64,000 bases of DNA. Origin: an uncultured Peptoniphilaceae bacterium (GTDB lineage: Bacteria > Bacillota > Clostridia > Tissierellales > Peptoniphilaceae). How positions within the stretch are numbered: the stretch's first letter is position 1; each line of letters opens with the position of its first letter. The stretch lies in assembly GCA_943912255.1 (NCBI GenBank), contig CALTTP010000001.1, forward strand, positions 186,001 to 250,000, read 5' to 3'. Position numbers and translations under genes: made by a program. Below, piece by piece: positions 44,536 through 54,086 of this stretch. A model generated the notes under the pieces. The model saw nothing but the letters and a program-made list of their open reading frames with translations. It was not told the DNA's origin and ran no database searches.

Positions 44536-45936
44536 TTGAAAGCTACAATTAAAAGGAGAATAGTTTCTTCTTTTGTATTAATAATTCTAATTACTGTAAT
44601 AGTATTCGAAATTTTTTCCATGTATTTTGTTCGATATTACTATTATTCAGTGGTTAATGACAATTTAAAAAACGAAATAATGTATACCCTGGACAAGTAT
44701 AAATCCAATTTAGTGGATGGGAATATAGAAAATTTAATCCTAGATGATGCTGATAGGTATTTTAGAAGTTTAAAGCCCCAGGTTCAGATATTAAACAACT
44801 CTAAAACGGCAATATATGATAGCCTTGGTACTGATATCGTTGGAACTTCCCTTAAAAATTATGTGGATATTGAAAAGGCAGTTGAAGGGGAGGTAGGTCA
44901 GTTTATAGGGCATATGTCCTATTCTGAAGATATGGTTATGGGTGTGTCTGTGCCTATAAAAACAAAAGAAGGACAAATTGGAGTTATAAGATTTATTACA
45001 TCTTTAGAAGCTGTTAATGCTAAGATTAGCAATAGATTCTTTGTGTTTTTGGCCTTTGGTCTATTTGTTTTATTCTTTACTGTAGGTATTGCCATATTAG
45101 TATCTAATAATCTCACTAGGCCAATTAGTAAACTGACAAAGTCTGCAGAAAAACTGGCAGAAGGGCAGTTTAACACCCAGGTGGAGGGATCTAAGTTCAA
45201 GGAATTAGATGCTCTTGCCAGCACTTTGAACTATATGACGGATAATATCAAGGAAAAAGAAAAACTAAAAAATGACTTTATATCTTCCGTTTCCCATGAA
45301 CTTCGAACGCCTTTGACATCTATTAGTGGATGGGCCCTAACCCTTTTAGTGGATCCTAAAGACACGGAATTAGTCGAACAGGGACTGGAAATAATTGAAA
45401 GCGAATGTAATAGATTGAGTCTAATGGTAGAGGAACTTTTGGATTTCTCAAGATTTACTTCCAATAGAATAAAATTAGAAAAAGAAAAAGTGGATTTTAC
45501 AGAATTATGTATTGAAATAAAAAGGCAGCTTACACCAAGGGCAAAATCCCTAGGCATAGATTTGTTGATAAACTTTGAACCAGAACATATTTATGCTCTA
45601 CTAGATCCAAATAGAATTAGGCAAGTTTTAATAAATCTATTGGACAATGCTTTAAAGTTTACTGAATCTGGTGGAGTTGTCATCTTAAATCTATCAGAAG
45701 ATGATAAGAATATACATTTTGAAGTTATTGATACGGGAGTGGGAATTGACCATGAAGAAATATCCCTAATAACAGGTAAATTCTACAAGGGAAAGAACAG
45801 TAATTCCCATACAGGTCTTGGTTTGTCCATTTGTGAGGAAATTGTAAAACTACATGATGGAGAAATGATGATTTCAAGTCAATTGGGAGAAGGTACAACC
45901 ATTAAAATCACTGTGCCTAAGGGGGTAGAAGAATGA
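44536..45936 (+). CDS. sensor histidine kinase
   Basis: 466 residues. TM1 (about 8-30), an extracellular sensor of about 130 residues (YSEDMVMGVSVPIKTKEGQI hints at a CHASE/Cache-like fold) and TM2 (about 165-187) lead to a HAMP domain (NNLTRPISKLTKSAEKLAEG). Then come HisKA with SVSHELRTPLTS (phosphoacceptor H254) and a HATPase domain with N box (LINLLDNALKF), DTGVGI and GLGLSI. Start TTG 44536 follows AGGAATAGG, 3 bases after the regulator stop. The signal is unknown; the lipoprotein gene overlapping its end by 4 bases may encode an accessory sensor. Confidence 0.93.
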   Translation: MKATIKRRIVSSFVLIILITVIVFEIFSMYFVRYYYYSVVNDNLKNEIMYTLDKYKSNLVDGNIENLILDDADRYFRSLKPQVQILNNSKTAIYDSLGTDIVGTSLKNYVDIEKAVEGEVGQFIGHMSYSEDMVMGVSVPIKTKEGQIGVIRFITSLEAVNAKISNRFFVFLAFGLFVLFFTVGIAILVSNNLTRPISKLTKSAEKLAEGQFNTQVEGSKFKELDALASTLNYMTDNIKEKEKLKNDFISSVSHELRTPLTSISGWALTLLVDPKDTELVEQGLEIIESECNRLSLMVEELLDFSRFTSNRIKLEKEKVDFTELCIEIKRQLTPRAKSLGIDLLINFEPEHIYALLDPNRIRQVLINLLDNALKFTESGGVVILNLSEDDKNIHFEVIDTGVGIDHEEISLITGKFYKGKNSNSHTGLGLSICEEIVKLHDGEMMISSQLGEGTTIKITVPKGVEE

Positions 45937-47387
45937 AAAGATTAAAGTTTATTTTTGCCTTTGTTATTCTTCTAATCACTTTAACAGGATGTTTGGACTT
46001 AGAGGAATATGACGCAAATTCTGCTATTGTAGCTCCGGAAGTGAAGGATTTAATGCTGGAAGGTACATGGAAGGTAAAAGAGAGCAAATACACTTCCAAT
46101 GTGGAAACAACCTACCTGGACATTAAAAATTTATATATCTCCAATGATATTTTTGAATTTGGAAATAGATTTTCAGTTAATCCTCAGTATGAGTCAAAAC
46201 TTGTAAGTAGGGATTCATATTTTAAAAATCAGACTAAAATAGATCCAAAAGATATAACTACGGAGGAGTTTATTCAGGTAGTTGTAGTATCGGATTCAGA
46301 AGGTTTTTATCAAGAGTTGGTAAAAATAGATAAGAATACTATTTTTTTAGAGTCTAATCAGACAAATTATTTCCTTGTTAAGACTTCAGATATTGTATCA
46401 GAGGATATATTGTCTAAGTATGCAGATGGAGATATTTCCACAAAAGAGGCCTATAATGGAATTGTGGGAGGAGCCTTGACCTTGAAGCTTCAAAAAGAAG
46501 AAGATGGTCATACAGCAACGGAATATAAAACCTATTATTTATATTACGATAATTCTGGTGGAAATGTTAAGACAAAATCCGCCTATGAAATGGATGATAT
46601 ATTCTTAGTTAGAAAAAATACTTTCAATACAGTGACCTATACTGAAGATTGGAATAAGGAAAAATATTCTGGAAGACTGGATGTAACTGAAATAGGTGAT
46701 GGGGATGAGGGAGTTTACCTCTATGAGATATACAAATCCACAGTTCCCTTTGAATTAACCTATATGTCTAGTAATTACTATAGTATTATGCTTACAGATC
46801 CTTCTAATAAGAATAAGATAGACTATAGAATTAGAACTATAAACTCTTCAAATGAGGATCCGCCACTGGATATAGAAGATATAGCAGGACCTGAGGGAGT
46901 GAAGTTCATAAAAGAGCTTCTAGGTAAGGAGAAGGAAAAGGCTAAGATAAAGACTTCCATAAAGGTAATTACGGATTATTTCAATCTTGGTCTAGTTAGG
47001 AAAAATGGTGCTTGGCAATTTAAGACCAGCCTAATAACTGGAGAGAACGAAGATATTACCTATAGAGATATTGACCTTAACTTGCCAGTACAAAACAATC
47101 TAATAACAGAATCTGCCTTAGATAAGAAATGGGAAGATCTAAAAAAAGAAAACCCAAATCTAATAGATATAATCTATTCTCCAGAGAAAAACTTCTATGT
47201 GATATTAACGGAATCCCATTTGATATTTTACAATATAACGTCAGAAGAGCCTATAATGCAAGTTGAATTACCAAAGGAGTACAATAAGAAATTGATAAAG
47301 GCGGATTGGCCAGTAGGAAACAATGCGGATTTGTGGAAGGGATACTTTATTAAAGCCACAGGAACAAAGTTAAGTAAATTTCAATAA
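45933..47387 (+). CDS. lipoprotein linked to the two-component system, unknown function
   Basis: 484 residues. Signal peptide with lipobox LITLTGC (Cys at about residue 20), followed by an exported beta-rich protein with no family I recognise. The start overlaps the kinase end (ATGA), so it is co-translated. Genes for lipoproteins coupled to WalK/PhoR-like kinases often modulate the kinase; that role is inferred here. Followed by a perfect terminator. Confidence 0.8.
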   Translation: MKRLKFIFAFVILLITLTGCLDLEEYDANSAIVAPEVKDLMLEGTWKVKESKYTSNVETTYLDIKNLYISNDIFEFGNRFSVNPQYESKLVSRDSYFKNQTKIDPKDITTEEFIQVVVVSDSEGFYQELVKIDKNTIFLESNQTNYFLVKTSDIVSEDILSKYADGDISTKEAYNGIVGGALTLKLQKEEDGHTATEYKTYYLYYDNSGGNVKTKSAYEMDDIFLVRKNTFNTVTYTEDWNKEKYSGRLDVTEIGDGDEGVYLYEIYKSTVPFELTYMSSNYYSIMLTDPSNKNKIDYRIRTINSSNEDPPLDIEDIAGPEGVKFIKELLGKEKEKAKIKTSIKVITDYFNLGLVRKNGAWQFKTSLITGENEDITYRDIDLNLPVQNNLITESALDKKWEDLKKENPNLIDIIYSPEKNFYVILTESHLIFYNITSEEPIMQVELPKEYNKKLIKADWPVGNNADLWKGYFIKATGTKLSKFQ

Positions 47388-47391
47388 ATAG

Positions 47392-47420
47392 AAAAATCGA
47401 GGAGTAACTCCTCGATTTTT
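47392..47420. terminator. Bidirectional terminator between the lipoprotein gene and lgt
   Basis: Perfect hairpin: AAAAATCGAGGAG pairs with CTCCTCGATTTTT over a 3-base loop, T-runs on both strands, between convergent genes. Confidence 0.93.
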
Positions 47421-47434
47421 TAATAGAAAATTTA

Positions 47435-48187
47435 CTATTTAAGAATTTTAGATTTTTTTCTGTTGGTAAAGTAAATAACTGATCCTATAATAACTAATAT
47501 AATGCTTAAAATCTGGGAAACTCTAAATCCTAGGAAGTAAAGACTATCAGTTCTCATACCTTCCACAAAGAATCTGAGAATACCATAGAGTATAAAGTAA
47601 AGTGCTATTACAGTTCCTCTTTGATGGCGGTTTTTTCTACAGATATTATAGAGTATTAAAAAGATTAAAAAATCTCCCAGGGATTCATAGAGGAAAGTAG
47701 GATGAACTTTTGTTCCGTCTATTATTATTCCCCAAGGCAAGTCCGTTGGAGTTCCATAGGCCTCTTGATTAATAAAATTTCCCCACCTTCCAATGGATTG
47801 TCCTAAGACAATTCCTGGTGCAAATATATCCAATATGGTCAAATAGGGGATATTTCTCTTTTTTGAAAAGATATATGCCACTAAAAATGCCACTAATAGA
47901 CCGCCATAAATAGCAAGACCTCCATTTCTTATATTAATTATTTCTGAAGGATTTTTGCTATAATAATCCCAACTGAAGATTACATAGTAAATTCTTGCTC
48001 CGATAATTGCAGGAATAATCGCCCATAATAAAAGATCTGAAGGCATTTCAGGGTCTAAATTTTTTATTTTTGCAAGCTTTCCCGTTAAAAATATTCCTAT
48101 AATTATACCTGTGGTTATTAAAACTGCATACCACATAATATCTATGCCGAAAATTGTAAAAGCTACAGGATCGATATTAAATTCCAT
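47435..48187 (-). CDS. lgt: prolipoprotein diacylglyceryl transferase
   Basis: 250 residues, seven membrane segments. Transfers diacylglycerol from phosphatidylglycerol to the lipobox Cys of prolipoproteins. GRWGNFINQEAYG is the Lgt signature, with its conserved Arg, and VHPTFLYESLGDF is the second conserved block. It processes proteins like the lipoprotein encoded just downstream on the other strand. Last gene of a yigZ-nadE-yebC-lgt run, 1 base after yebC. Confidence 0.95.
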   Translation of the reverse strand: MEFNIDPVAFTIFGIDIMWYAVLITTGIIIGIFLTGKLAKIKNLDPEMPSDLLLWAIIPAIIGARIYYVIFSWDYYSKNPSEIINIRNGGLAIYGGLLVAFLVAYIFSKKRNIPYLTILDIFAPGIVLGQSIGRWGNFINQEAYGTPTDLPWGIIIDGTKVHPTFLYESLGDFLIFLILYNICRKNRHQRGTVIALYFILYGILRFFVEGMRTDSLYFLGFRVSQILSIILVIIGSVIYFTNRKKSKILK

Positions 48188-48188
48188 A

Positions 48189-48929
48189 TTACACCTCTAA
48201 ATCTTCAGGTATATCCCAATTATGATACACATTTTGTACGTCATCGTTGTCTTCTAATATATCGATTAATTTTACTAGGTTATCAATATCTTCTTTGTTA
48301 TCGACTTTTATTTCATTGTTAGGAATATAGGTCAATTCGGAAAATATAAAGCTATATCCTTCTTTGGAAAGGGCATCTCTAACCTCTGCAAAAGATTCTA
48401 CTTCTGTTATGATTTCAAAAATATCCTCATCATCTTTAAAGTCGCTGGCGCCTGAATCCAATGAAAGCATCATCAATTCTTCTTCATCAATATTTTCCTT
48501 TTTGATTTGAATAAGACCCACTTTGTTGAAGGTAAACATTACTGAGCCGGTAGTTCCTAAATTGCCGCCGTATTTATCGAAAGCATGTCTAACTTCAGGT
48601 GCTGTTCTATTTCTATTGTCAGTAAGACAACTTACTATAACAGCAACACCACTGGGACCATATCCTTCATATATAACCTCTTCATAATTATCTTGATCAG
48701 AAGATCCACTGGCTTTTTTTAATGCTCTTTCAATATTGTCATTAGGCATATTTTCAGCCTTTGCCTTATCTATTGCGGATTTTAAAGAGGAATTATAGTC
48801 TGGGTCAGCTCCACATTCTTTTGCAGCTACTATAATCTCCCTAGTTAACTTTGTAAAAATCTTTCCTCTTCTTTTATCTTCATTTCCTTTTTTGTTTTTT
48901 ATTTTACTCCATTTATTATGTCCTGCCAT
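48189..48929 (-). CDS. yebC: YebC/PmpR family protein
   Basis: 246 residues, standard length. The N-terminus MAGHNKWSKIKNKKG is diagnostic. Members are DNA-binding regulators in some bacteria, and recent work implicates them in translation of polyproline stretches. The start overlaps the nadE stop by one base; lgt follows directly. Confidence 0.95.
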   Translation of the reverse strand: MAGHNKWSKIKNKKGNEDKRRGKIFTKLTREIIVAAKECGADPDYNSSLKSAIDKAKAENMPNDNIERALKKASGSSDQDNYEEVIYEGYGPSGVAVIVSCLTDNRNRTAPEVRHAFDKYGGNLGTTGSVMFTFNKVGLIQIKKENIDEEELMMLSLDSGASDFKDDEDIFEIITEVESFAEVRDALSKEGYSFIFSELTYIPNNEIKVDNKEDIDNLVKLIDILEDNDDVQNVYHNWDIPEDLEV

Positions 48930-49657
48930 TAATAATCACCTCTATTGAATTTATAGACAATTGGCATCTCTTTTTTATGTCTATTCTTGTTTTTTAATCT
49001 GTTAATCTTGTCAACTAGTTTTGGTTCTCCCACACCTTCTAAAATATATCTATCTAGTTCCTCGTAGGTAAAACCTAATTCGTCTTCGTCATTTTGACCT
49101 TCCCATAGTCCAGCAGAAGGCTTTTTATTTATAATGCTTTCAGGAATTCCTAGATATTTAGCAAATTCAAAAATCTCTGATTTTGTTATATCAGCTATAG
49201 GAGAAAAGTCCACTCCATAGTCACCATACTTTGTACTATAGCCAATGGTAAACTCAGATAGGTTTGTTGTTCCTATTACAAGAGATTTTCTTACTTGTGC
49301 ATGATAATACAATGTAGTCATGCGAAGTCTAGGCTTTATATTACTATAAGCTAAGTCATTTGTACTTGGAATATAAATAGATTTCAATATGTTATAACCT
49401 TGTGTCAAATCAATTTCCAGGGTGTTTAAACCAAAAGCATCCTTTAATTTATAGGCATCTTCATAGTCTTTACTTTTGGTTTCAATGGGCATTATAATAC
49501 CTAGTGCATTTTCTTTAAAGATTCTATGAACCAGTACACCTACTACTGAGGAGTCCAATCCACCACTTAATCCATATACTACACCTATAGAACCTGAAGA
49601 TATAACATAGTCTTCAATCCATTTTGAAAGGTCTTTTTCCAGTTTTTTAAAATTCAT
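48929..49657 (-). CDS. nadE: ammonia-dependent NAD+ synthetase
   Basis: 242 residues. N-type ATP pyrophosphatase motif VVYGLSGGLDSSVVG near residue 24, with TNLSEFTIGYSTKYGD and KPSAGLWEGQNDEDELGF further on. Converts nicotinate adenine dinucleotide to NAD+. It has no glutaminase domain, so ammonia is the nitrogen donor, which is plentiful in an amino-acid fermenter. It lies within a four-gene minus-strand run. Confidence 0.95.
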   Translation of the reverse strand: MNFKKLEKDLSKWIEDYVISSGSIGVVYGLSGGLDSSVVGVLVHRIFKENALGIIMPIETKSKDYEDAYKLKDAFGLNTLEIDLTQGYNILKSIYIPSTNDLAYSNIKPRLRMTTLYYHAQVRKSLVIGTTNLSEFTIGYSTKYGDYGVDFSPIADITKSEIFEFAKYLGIPESIINKKPSAGLWEGQNDEDELGFTYEELDRYILEGVGEPKLVDKINRLKNKNRHKKEMPIVYKFNRGDY

Positions 49658-49665
49658 ATTGCCTC

Positions 49666-50304
49666 CTAAATAAATAATTCATCCCCTAAAGTGTTGATCA
49701 ATAACTCATCAGTAGTTTCCATTATTGCTTTTCCTGAAGTCATATTCATTATGGTCTGGGTAAATTTTTTATAATTGGACTTAGGAACGTATATCTCAAT
49801 ATAGACAAAATCCAAAAACTCCTTATTGTGGATTAAAAGTTTCTCATCTTCACTGTAATTTAAAAATTTTCCTAGATTATTATAGTCAATTTTCAGTCTT
49901 ATATCCAGAAATTCTTTCTTATAAACCACCTTGGCACTGGAACAAACGTCGTTACAGGCTTGGGAATAGGCCCTAACAAGGCCTGATGCTCCTAGAAGAA
50001 TTCCTCCAAAATATCTAGTTACAACTACGCAAATATCTGTAAGTTCTTTCTTCTTTAGTATATCTAAAATCGGTATACCTGCTGTTCCCTGAGGTTCTCC
50101 GTCATCTGAGTACTTTTGAACAAGTCTGTCTTCGCCTATTATATAGGCATAGCAGTTATGACGTGCCTGGGGATTTTCTTCTTTTATTCTAGCTATAAAA
50201 TCTTCTGCTTCCTCTTCACTGGATACAGGAGATGAACTGGCTTTAAAGATTGATTTTTTAATTTCATTCTCTATTTGATTTTCTTTTAATATGGTTTTAT
50301 ACAC
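49666..50304 (-). CDS. yigZ: YigZ/IMPACT family protein
   Basis: 212 residues. The IMPACT N-terminal domain (about 1-115) has SPVSSEEEAEDFI, NCYAYIIG, SDDGEPQGTAGIPIL and VVVTRYFGGILLGASGLV. A C-terminal DUF1949-like ferredoxin fold follows. Bacterial function is unclear; the eukaryotic relative regulates the Gcn2 kinase. First gene of the minus-strand run. Confidence 0.92.
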   Translation of the reverse strand: MYKTILKENQIENEIKKSIFKASSSPVSSEEEAEDFIARIKEENPQARHNCYAYIIGEDRLVQKYSDDGEPQGTAGIPILDILKKKELTDICVVVTRYFGGILLGASGLVRAYSQACNDVCSSAKVVYKKEFLDIRLKIDYNNLGKFLNYSEDEKLLIHNKEFLDFVYIEIYVPKSNYKKFTQTIMNMTSGKAIMETTDELLINTLGDELFI

Positions 50305-50383
50305 AAAATCATCTCCAGTAAATATTAATACCTTATTTTTTCATTATATCAGTTTTAGAAGAAATTGAGAAACTTTCAGAAAA

Positions 50384-50412
50384 TTCAAAAAAATTGCTCA
50401 CTATGTTATAAT
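50384..50412 (+). promoter_or_regulatory. Possible promoter of the class A PBP gene
   Basis: A perfect TATAAT at 50407-50412, with TTCAAA at 50384-50389 as a weak -35 (17-base spacing), 27 bases before the ATG. Confidence 0.5.
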
Positions 50413-50439
50413 ATAAAGGATAAAAAGATGGAGGTTACT

Positions 50440-53280
50440 ATGAAAGATACTTTTATAAGCGGCATTGTAAAAACTTTTAAGTTGATTGTAATTTTACTTC
50501 TTATAGCAATCACCTTAATCTGTGGTGCCGTTGGAGTTTCAATTGTCGGCGTATTGGAAAATACCCCTCAAGTTGAACCCAGTCAAATAGATGAACTTCT
50601 TTCCCAAACTTCTGAGATTTTAGATTCATCGGGAAACAAAATAGAAACTATTCAAACTAATGAATTTAGAGAGTTGATTACATATGATCAAATCCCTAAA
50701 AATTTAATTAATGCCTTTATTGCAATTGAAGATGAGAGATTTTATGAGCATAATGGGGTGGATCCTAAAGGTATATTAAGCTCCTTATGGGATAATTTTA
50801 CATCTTCAGGACTAAGGGGAGCTTCCACATTAGCTCAACAGCTTTCCAGAAATATTTACTTAAACTCTGAACAGAGAATACAAAGAAAGATCATGGAAGC
50901 CTATTTAGCTGTTCAATTAACAGAATCACTAGGCAGGGAAGGTATTTTGGAAAAATATATGAATACCGTTTTCTTGGGGCAAAATGCCTATGGAGTTCAG
51001 GCGGCAAGTAAGACGTATTTTTCTAAAGATGTTAAGGATTTGACTTTGGCGGAATGTGCTGCCATTGCATCCATTGTAAAGAGTCCTTCAAATTTTGCTC
51101 TTTATAGAACTCTTCTTCCTGAAAAGGTACAGGGCAATGATATTGTCAAAGGGGATATTGAATTAAATGGTACAGTGTATAAAGCTGTTTATAATGATAA
51201 TTCCAACGCAAGACAAAAACATGCTTTGAAGAATATGCTGGATCAAGGATATATCTCTCAAGAGGAATACAATCAAGCTGTTCAAGAGGATATCTCTCAG
51301 GCTTTAAATCCTGGACAAAACTCTACAAAACAAGTTATTTCTTCTTATTATTCAGACTTGATTGCAAAACAGGTTATAGAAAAGCTTCAAACAGAGTTGA
51401 ATTATACAAAGGATGAGGCTACTGCTAAGTATTATACTGGTGGTATTAGAGTTTACTCCGCCATAGATATAGAGATGCAAAATCAAATTGAAGATATCTT
51501 TGGAAATTTTTCCACAGTGGTATTGAGAAACTCTGGAAGTAAAAGAAGGCCAGCATTTTTAAATTGGTCTTCAGATTATGATGGGAATATTACTAATCTT
51601 AATGGTAAAATCGTATATTATAGAGAAGAGAATATACTTTCTGAAAATGGAAGTATTGTTCTTAGCCCTCAAGAATATAAGATGAATTCTGATGGTGGCT
51701 TAATTATAAATAGTCCAAAATTTGGAGTTTATGGTAATTTTATAGACCCAAAAGATTATTATACTGTTAATGATGAGAATAATTTAGTAACCCATATGAT
51801 TACTAATTCAGGTAAAGCCGTTGTAGATAAGGACCAAGTAAAAAGGACTGACGAAGGTATATTGATTCCTAAAGGAGTACTGGATAGCAATACGGATCTT
51901 TATTCCATAGATGGAAACGGAAATTTGGTATTCAACCCAGAGTATTTCAATATCGATAGAGAAGGAATACCACAACCTCAAGGTTCCATAGTGGTTATAG
52001 ACCATAAGAGTGGACTTATTAAAGCAATAGTAGGAGGTAGAAACCAAAAGGGTAGGATGATTCTTAACAGAGCTGCTGATGTGCCAAGACAACCAGGTTC
52101 TTCAATAAAACCGGTTTCAGTCTATGTACCAGCTTTGGACAATGGATATACTGCTGCAACTCCTATTGATGATACCCCAATGTATTATAAAGGTAAATTG
52201 TGGCCGAAAAACGTATATGGATACTATAAAGGATTGGTATCCTTAAGAGAGTCTTTAAGGGATTCCATAAACGTAAATGCGGTAAAGACCTTGGAAGATG
52301 TAGGTGTAGACAAATCTAAAACCTACTGGGAAAAATTTGGTTTAATTAATAAGAACGATCCTACTAAGGATACTTATGTATCTGCCAGTGAAAATATAAA
52401 GATCAATGACGAAAACTCTTCAGCCATGGCTTTAGGTGCCATGACCTATGGAGTTACCAATTTGGACTTGACAGGTGCCTATGCGGCTATTGCCAACAAA
52501 GGCCAATATATTGAACCCCTGTCCTTTACTAAGATAGAAGATTCTAAAGGTAATATCATTATGGAAGATGTAGGGGAGAGAAGACAAGTTATAAGTCCTC
52601 AATTAGCCTATGTCATTACGGATATTATGAAGGATGTTCTTACAGTGCCATATGGTAATGTAGCCTATGACAGAAATAATGATTTAGCAGGTAAGACAGG
52701 TACCACTCAGGAAAACCAAGACGTTTGGTTTGTAGGATTTTCCACACACTATACTATAGGATCCTGGATAGGTTTTGACAATCAACAATTAAAACTTTCT
52801 CAAAATGGTGGTCAAGCCGTTAGACTATGGTCTGCTGTAAATACTAAGATTTTAGAAAACAAAGAGCCATCTAAATTTGAAGAACCAGATGGAATAGTTC
52901 ATATGACCGTATGTACTATCGGTGATGCTAAGCCTACAAGGGCTTGTTATGCCGATCATAGGGGAGTTGTGAAGGATGAAATCTTTGTTGCAGGCACGGA
53001 ACCTACAGACTATTGTAAAGTCCATCAATTTACAAGTACAGGTTTAAGACTTGTTAGACCGATTCCATATGATCCTGGTAATAGTGGAATCTATCCTAGG
53101 GACTGGAGTATATTTAGACGTATAGAGCCAAAGAAACCTAGAAATGACGATGATGACAACAATAGAAACGACGATAATGACGATGATAATAATGGAAACA
53201 ATGGTGGAAGGCCAGCAGAGCCTCAACAACCTGCGGAGCCAGAAACACCGGATAATGAACCAGGAGATAACGAAAATTAA
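50440..53280 (+). CDS. class A penicillin-binding protein (PBP1A-like)
   Basis: 946 residues from ATG 50440, chosen for GGAGG 6 bases upstream. A cytoplasmic start and TM helix (about 10-38) precede the GT51 transglycosylase (about 65-240: IAIEDERFYEHNGVDPKGI with catalytic Glu, RGASTLAQQLSRN). The transpeptidase follows with RQPGSSIKPVSVY (nucleophile S554), SINVNAVK and AGKTGTTQ. A spacer of about 150 residues between the two domains holds Asn/Tyr-rich repeats. The tail (about 895-946) is an Asp/Asn then Pro/Glu-rich disordered stretch, common in clostridial PBP1A. It builds peptidoglycan at the cell surface. Confidence 0.95.
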   Translation: MKDTFISGIVKTFKLIVILLLIAITLICGAVGVSIVGVLENTPQVEPSQIDELLSQTSEILDSSGNKIETIQTNEFRELITYDQIPKNLINAFIAIEDERFYEHNGVDPKGILSSLWDNFTSSGLRGASTLAQQLSRNIYLNSEQRIQRKIMEAYLAVQLTESLGREGILEKYMNTVFLGQNAYGVQAASKTYFSKDVKDLTLAECAAIASIVKSPSNFALYRTLLPEKVQGNDIVKGDIELNGTVYKAVYNDNSNARQKHALKNMLDQGYISQEEYNQAVQEDISQALNPGQNSTKQVISSYYSDLIAKQVIEKLQTELNYTKDEATAKYYTGGIRVYSAIDIEMQNQIEDIFGNFSTVVLRNSGSKRRPAFLNWSSDYDGNITNLNGKIVYYREENILSENGSIVLSPQEYKMNSDGGLIINSPKFGVYGNFIDPKDYYTVNDENNLVTHMITNSGKAVVDKDQVKRTDEGILIPKGVLDSNTDLYSIDGNGNLVFNPEYFNIDREGIPQPQGSIVVIDHKSGLIKAIVGGRNQKGRMILNRAADVPRQPGSSIKPVSVYVPALDNGYTAATPIDDTPMYYKGKLWPKNVYGYYKGLVSLRESLRDSINVNAVKTLEDVGVDKSKTYWEKFGLINKNDPTKDTYVSASENIKINDENSSAMALGAMTYGVTNLDLTGAYAAIANKGQYIEPLSFTKIEDSKGNIIMEDVGERRQVISPQLAYVITDIMKDVLTVPYGNVAYDRNNDLAGKTGTTQENQDVWFVGFSTHYTIGSWIGFDNQQLKLSQNGGQAVRLWSAVNTKILENKEPSKFEEPDGIVHMTVCTIGDAKPTRACYADHRGVVKDEIFVAGTEPTDYCKVHQFTSTGLRLVRPIPYDPGNSGIYPRDWSIFRRIEPKKPRNDDDDNNRNDDNDDDNNGNNGGRPAEPQQPAEPETPDNEPGDNEN

Positions 53281-53296
53281 ATTTATCCTTTAGATG

Positions 53297-53333
53297 AAAT
53301 CAAGCGTTCAAATTTTAGACGCTTGATTTCTTT
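53297..53333 (+). terminator. Terminator of the class A PBP gene
   Basis: 11-bp stem (AAATCAAGCGT/ACGCTTGATTT) with an 11-base loop, then CTTTA. It begins 17 bases past the stop. Confidence 0.82.
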
Positions 53334-53489
53334 ATATATTGTAGGTCAGTAACTGTTATTGATTTACAGTTAAAATTTGTATTGTTCAATAATAATTTGT
53401 TTAAAGCACTGGAAATATATCTAAATTTAATGTATACTGGACAGGTGAGAAAAATCTATTAATAGTTTTGTAAAAAACAAATAAAAAAT

Positions 53490-53518
53490 TTGCATTGAAT
53501 GAAAAATTCGTGTATAAT
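53490..53518 (+). promoter_or_regulatory. Upstream promoter of the tRNA pair
   Basis: TTGCAT (53490-53495), 17-base spacer, TATAAT (53513-53518), about 100 bases before tRNA-His. First of two tandem promoters in a gap of about 280 bases that holds no gene. Confidence 0.65.
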
Positions 53519-53572
53519 ATTTTTTGTGATGTTGATGGATTTTGGTGCACGATTAAAATAATGCTAAAAATG

Positions 53573-53601
53573 TTGACAAAAGATTTTACACATGGTATTA
53601 T
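53573..53601 (+). promoter_or_regulatory. Main promoter of the tRNA pair
   Basis: Consensus TTGACA (53573-53578), 17-base spacer, TATTAT (53596-53601) with a TG three bases ahead. Transcription would start about 10 bases before tRNA-His. Confidence 0.85.
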
Positions 53602-53618
53602 TATTAGGTACTCATCTG

Positions 53619-53695
53619 GTGGGTGTGGCCTAGCTGGTTAGGGCGTCAGATTGTGGCTCTGAAGGTCGTGGGTTCGAATCCCATCACCCACCCCA
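53619..53695 (+). tRNA. tRNA-His (anticodon GTG)
   Basis: Full cloverleaf: acceptor GTGGGTG/CACCCAC, anticodon stem TCAGA/TCTGA with loop TTGTGGC (anticodon 53653-53655), T-loop TTCGAAT, and an encoded CCA. Position 73 is C and the base before the acceptor (53618) is G, the G-1:C73 pair that marks tRNA-His. Confidence 0.97.
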
Positions 53696-53700
53696 TATAT

Positions 53701-53784
53701 GCGGGAATGGCGGAATTGGCAGACGCGCTAGACTTAGGATCTAGTGTCTTTGACGTGGGGGTTCAAGTCCTCTTTCCCGCACCA
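53701..53784 (+). tRNA. tRNA-Leu (anticodon TAG)
   Basis: Acceptor GCGGGAA/TTCCCGC, anticodon stem CTAGA/TCTAG with loop CTTAGGA (anticodon 53735-53737), a long variable arm as in class II tRNAs, T-loop TTCAAGT and an encoded CCA. Five bases after tRNA-His, same transcript. Confidence 0.97.
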
Positions 53785-53790
53785 TTTAAA

Positions 53791-53829
53791 CCTCAGATGG
53801 CTGTTTTCGGCTGTTTGAGGCATTTTTTT
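53791..53829 (+). terminator. Terminator of the tRNA pair
   Basis: CCTCAGA pairs with TTTGAGG (7 bp, one G-T), with further inner structure, followed by CA and seven T. Confidence 0.88.
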
Positions 53830-54078
53830 GTCCCTTTTATCTATATGCTAGATTTATTTTCATCATTAGCTTTTTCTAATATCATTATAAGTTGATTTTT
53901 TTAATATGTCATATAGGTTTCTTTAATTCTTAGATTAACTTAAAATATAGTTAAGTCTTAGGTTACTTTAATATTCTAATAGGGTACATATGATAAAACT
54001 TCAAATTTCAACATTGCAACTGTATTTTATTAAAATGTAACCTGTTGGTTTACAAACTTCCAAGGTTAGTTTATAGAT
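53830..54078 (+). other. AT-rich gap before the XRE regulator gene
   Basis: No gene is supported in this stretch. It holds the first copy of a direct repeat (54013-54022) described separately, and the imperfect palindrome near GTTTACAAAC (54047-54056). Confidence 0.6.
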
Positions 54079-54086
54079 TGCAACTG
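54013..54086. repeat. Two direct copies of ATTGCAACTG upstream of the XRE gene
   Basis: ATTGCAACTG occurs at 54013-54022 and again at 54077-54086, 64 bases apart (about six helical turns). The second copy contains the predicted -35 hexamer. This arrangement suits an operator pair bridged by a dimeric regulator. Confidence 0.7.

Noticed and set aside
53147..53200. Asp/Asn codon repeats at the end of the class A PBP as a possible expanding microsatellite
   Set aside because: Codons are mixed (GAC, GAT, AAC, AAT), and such acidic tails are common in clostridial PBPs, so there is no sign of simple repeat expansion.
53623..53895. 90-residue plus-strand reading frame
   Set aside because: It runs straight through tRNA-His, tRNA-Leu and their terminator, so it is not a gene.
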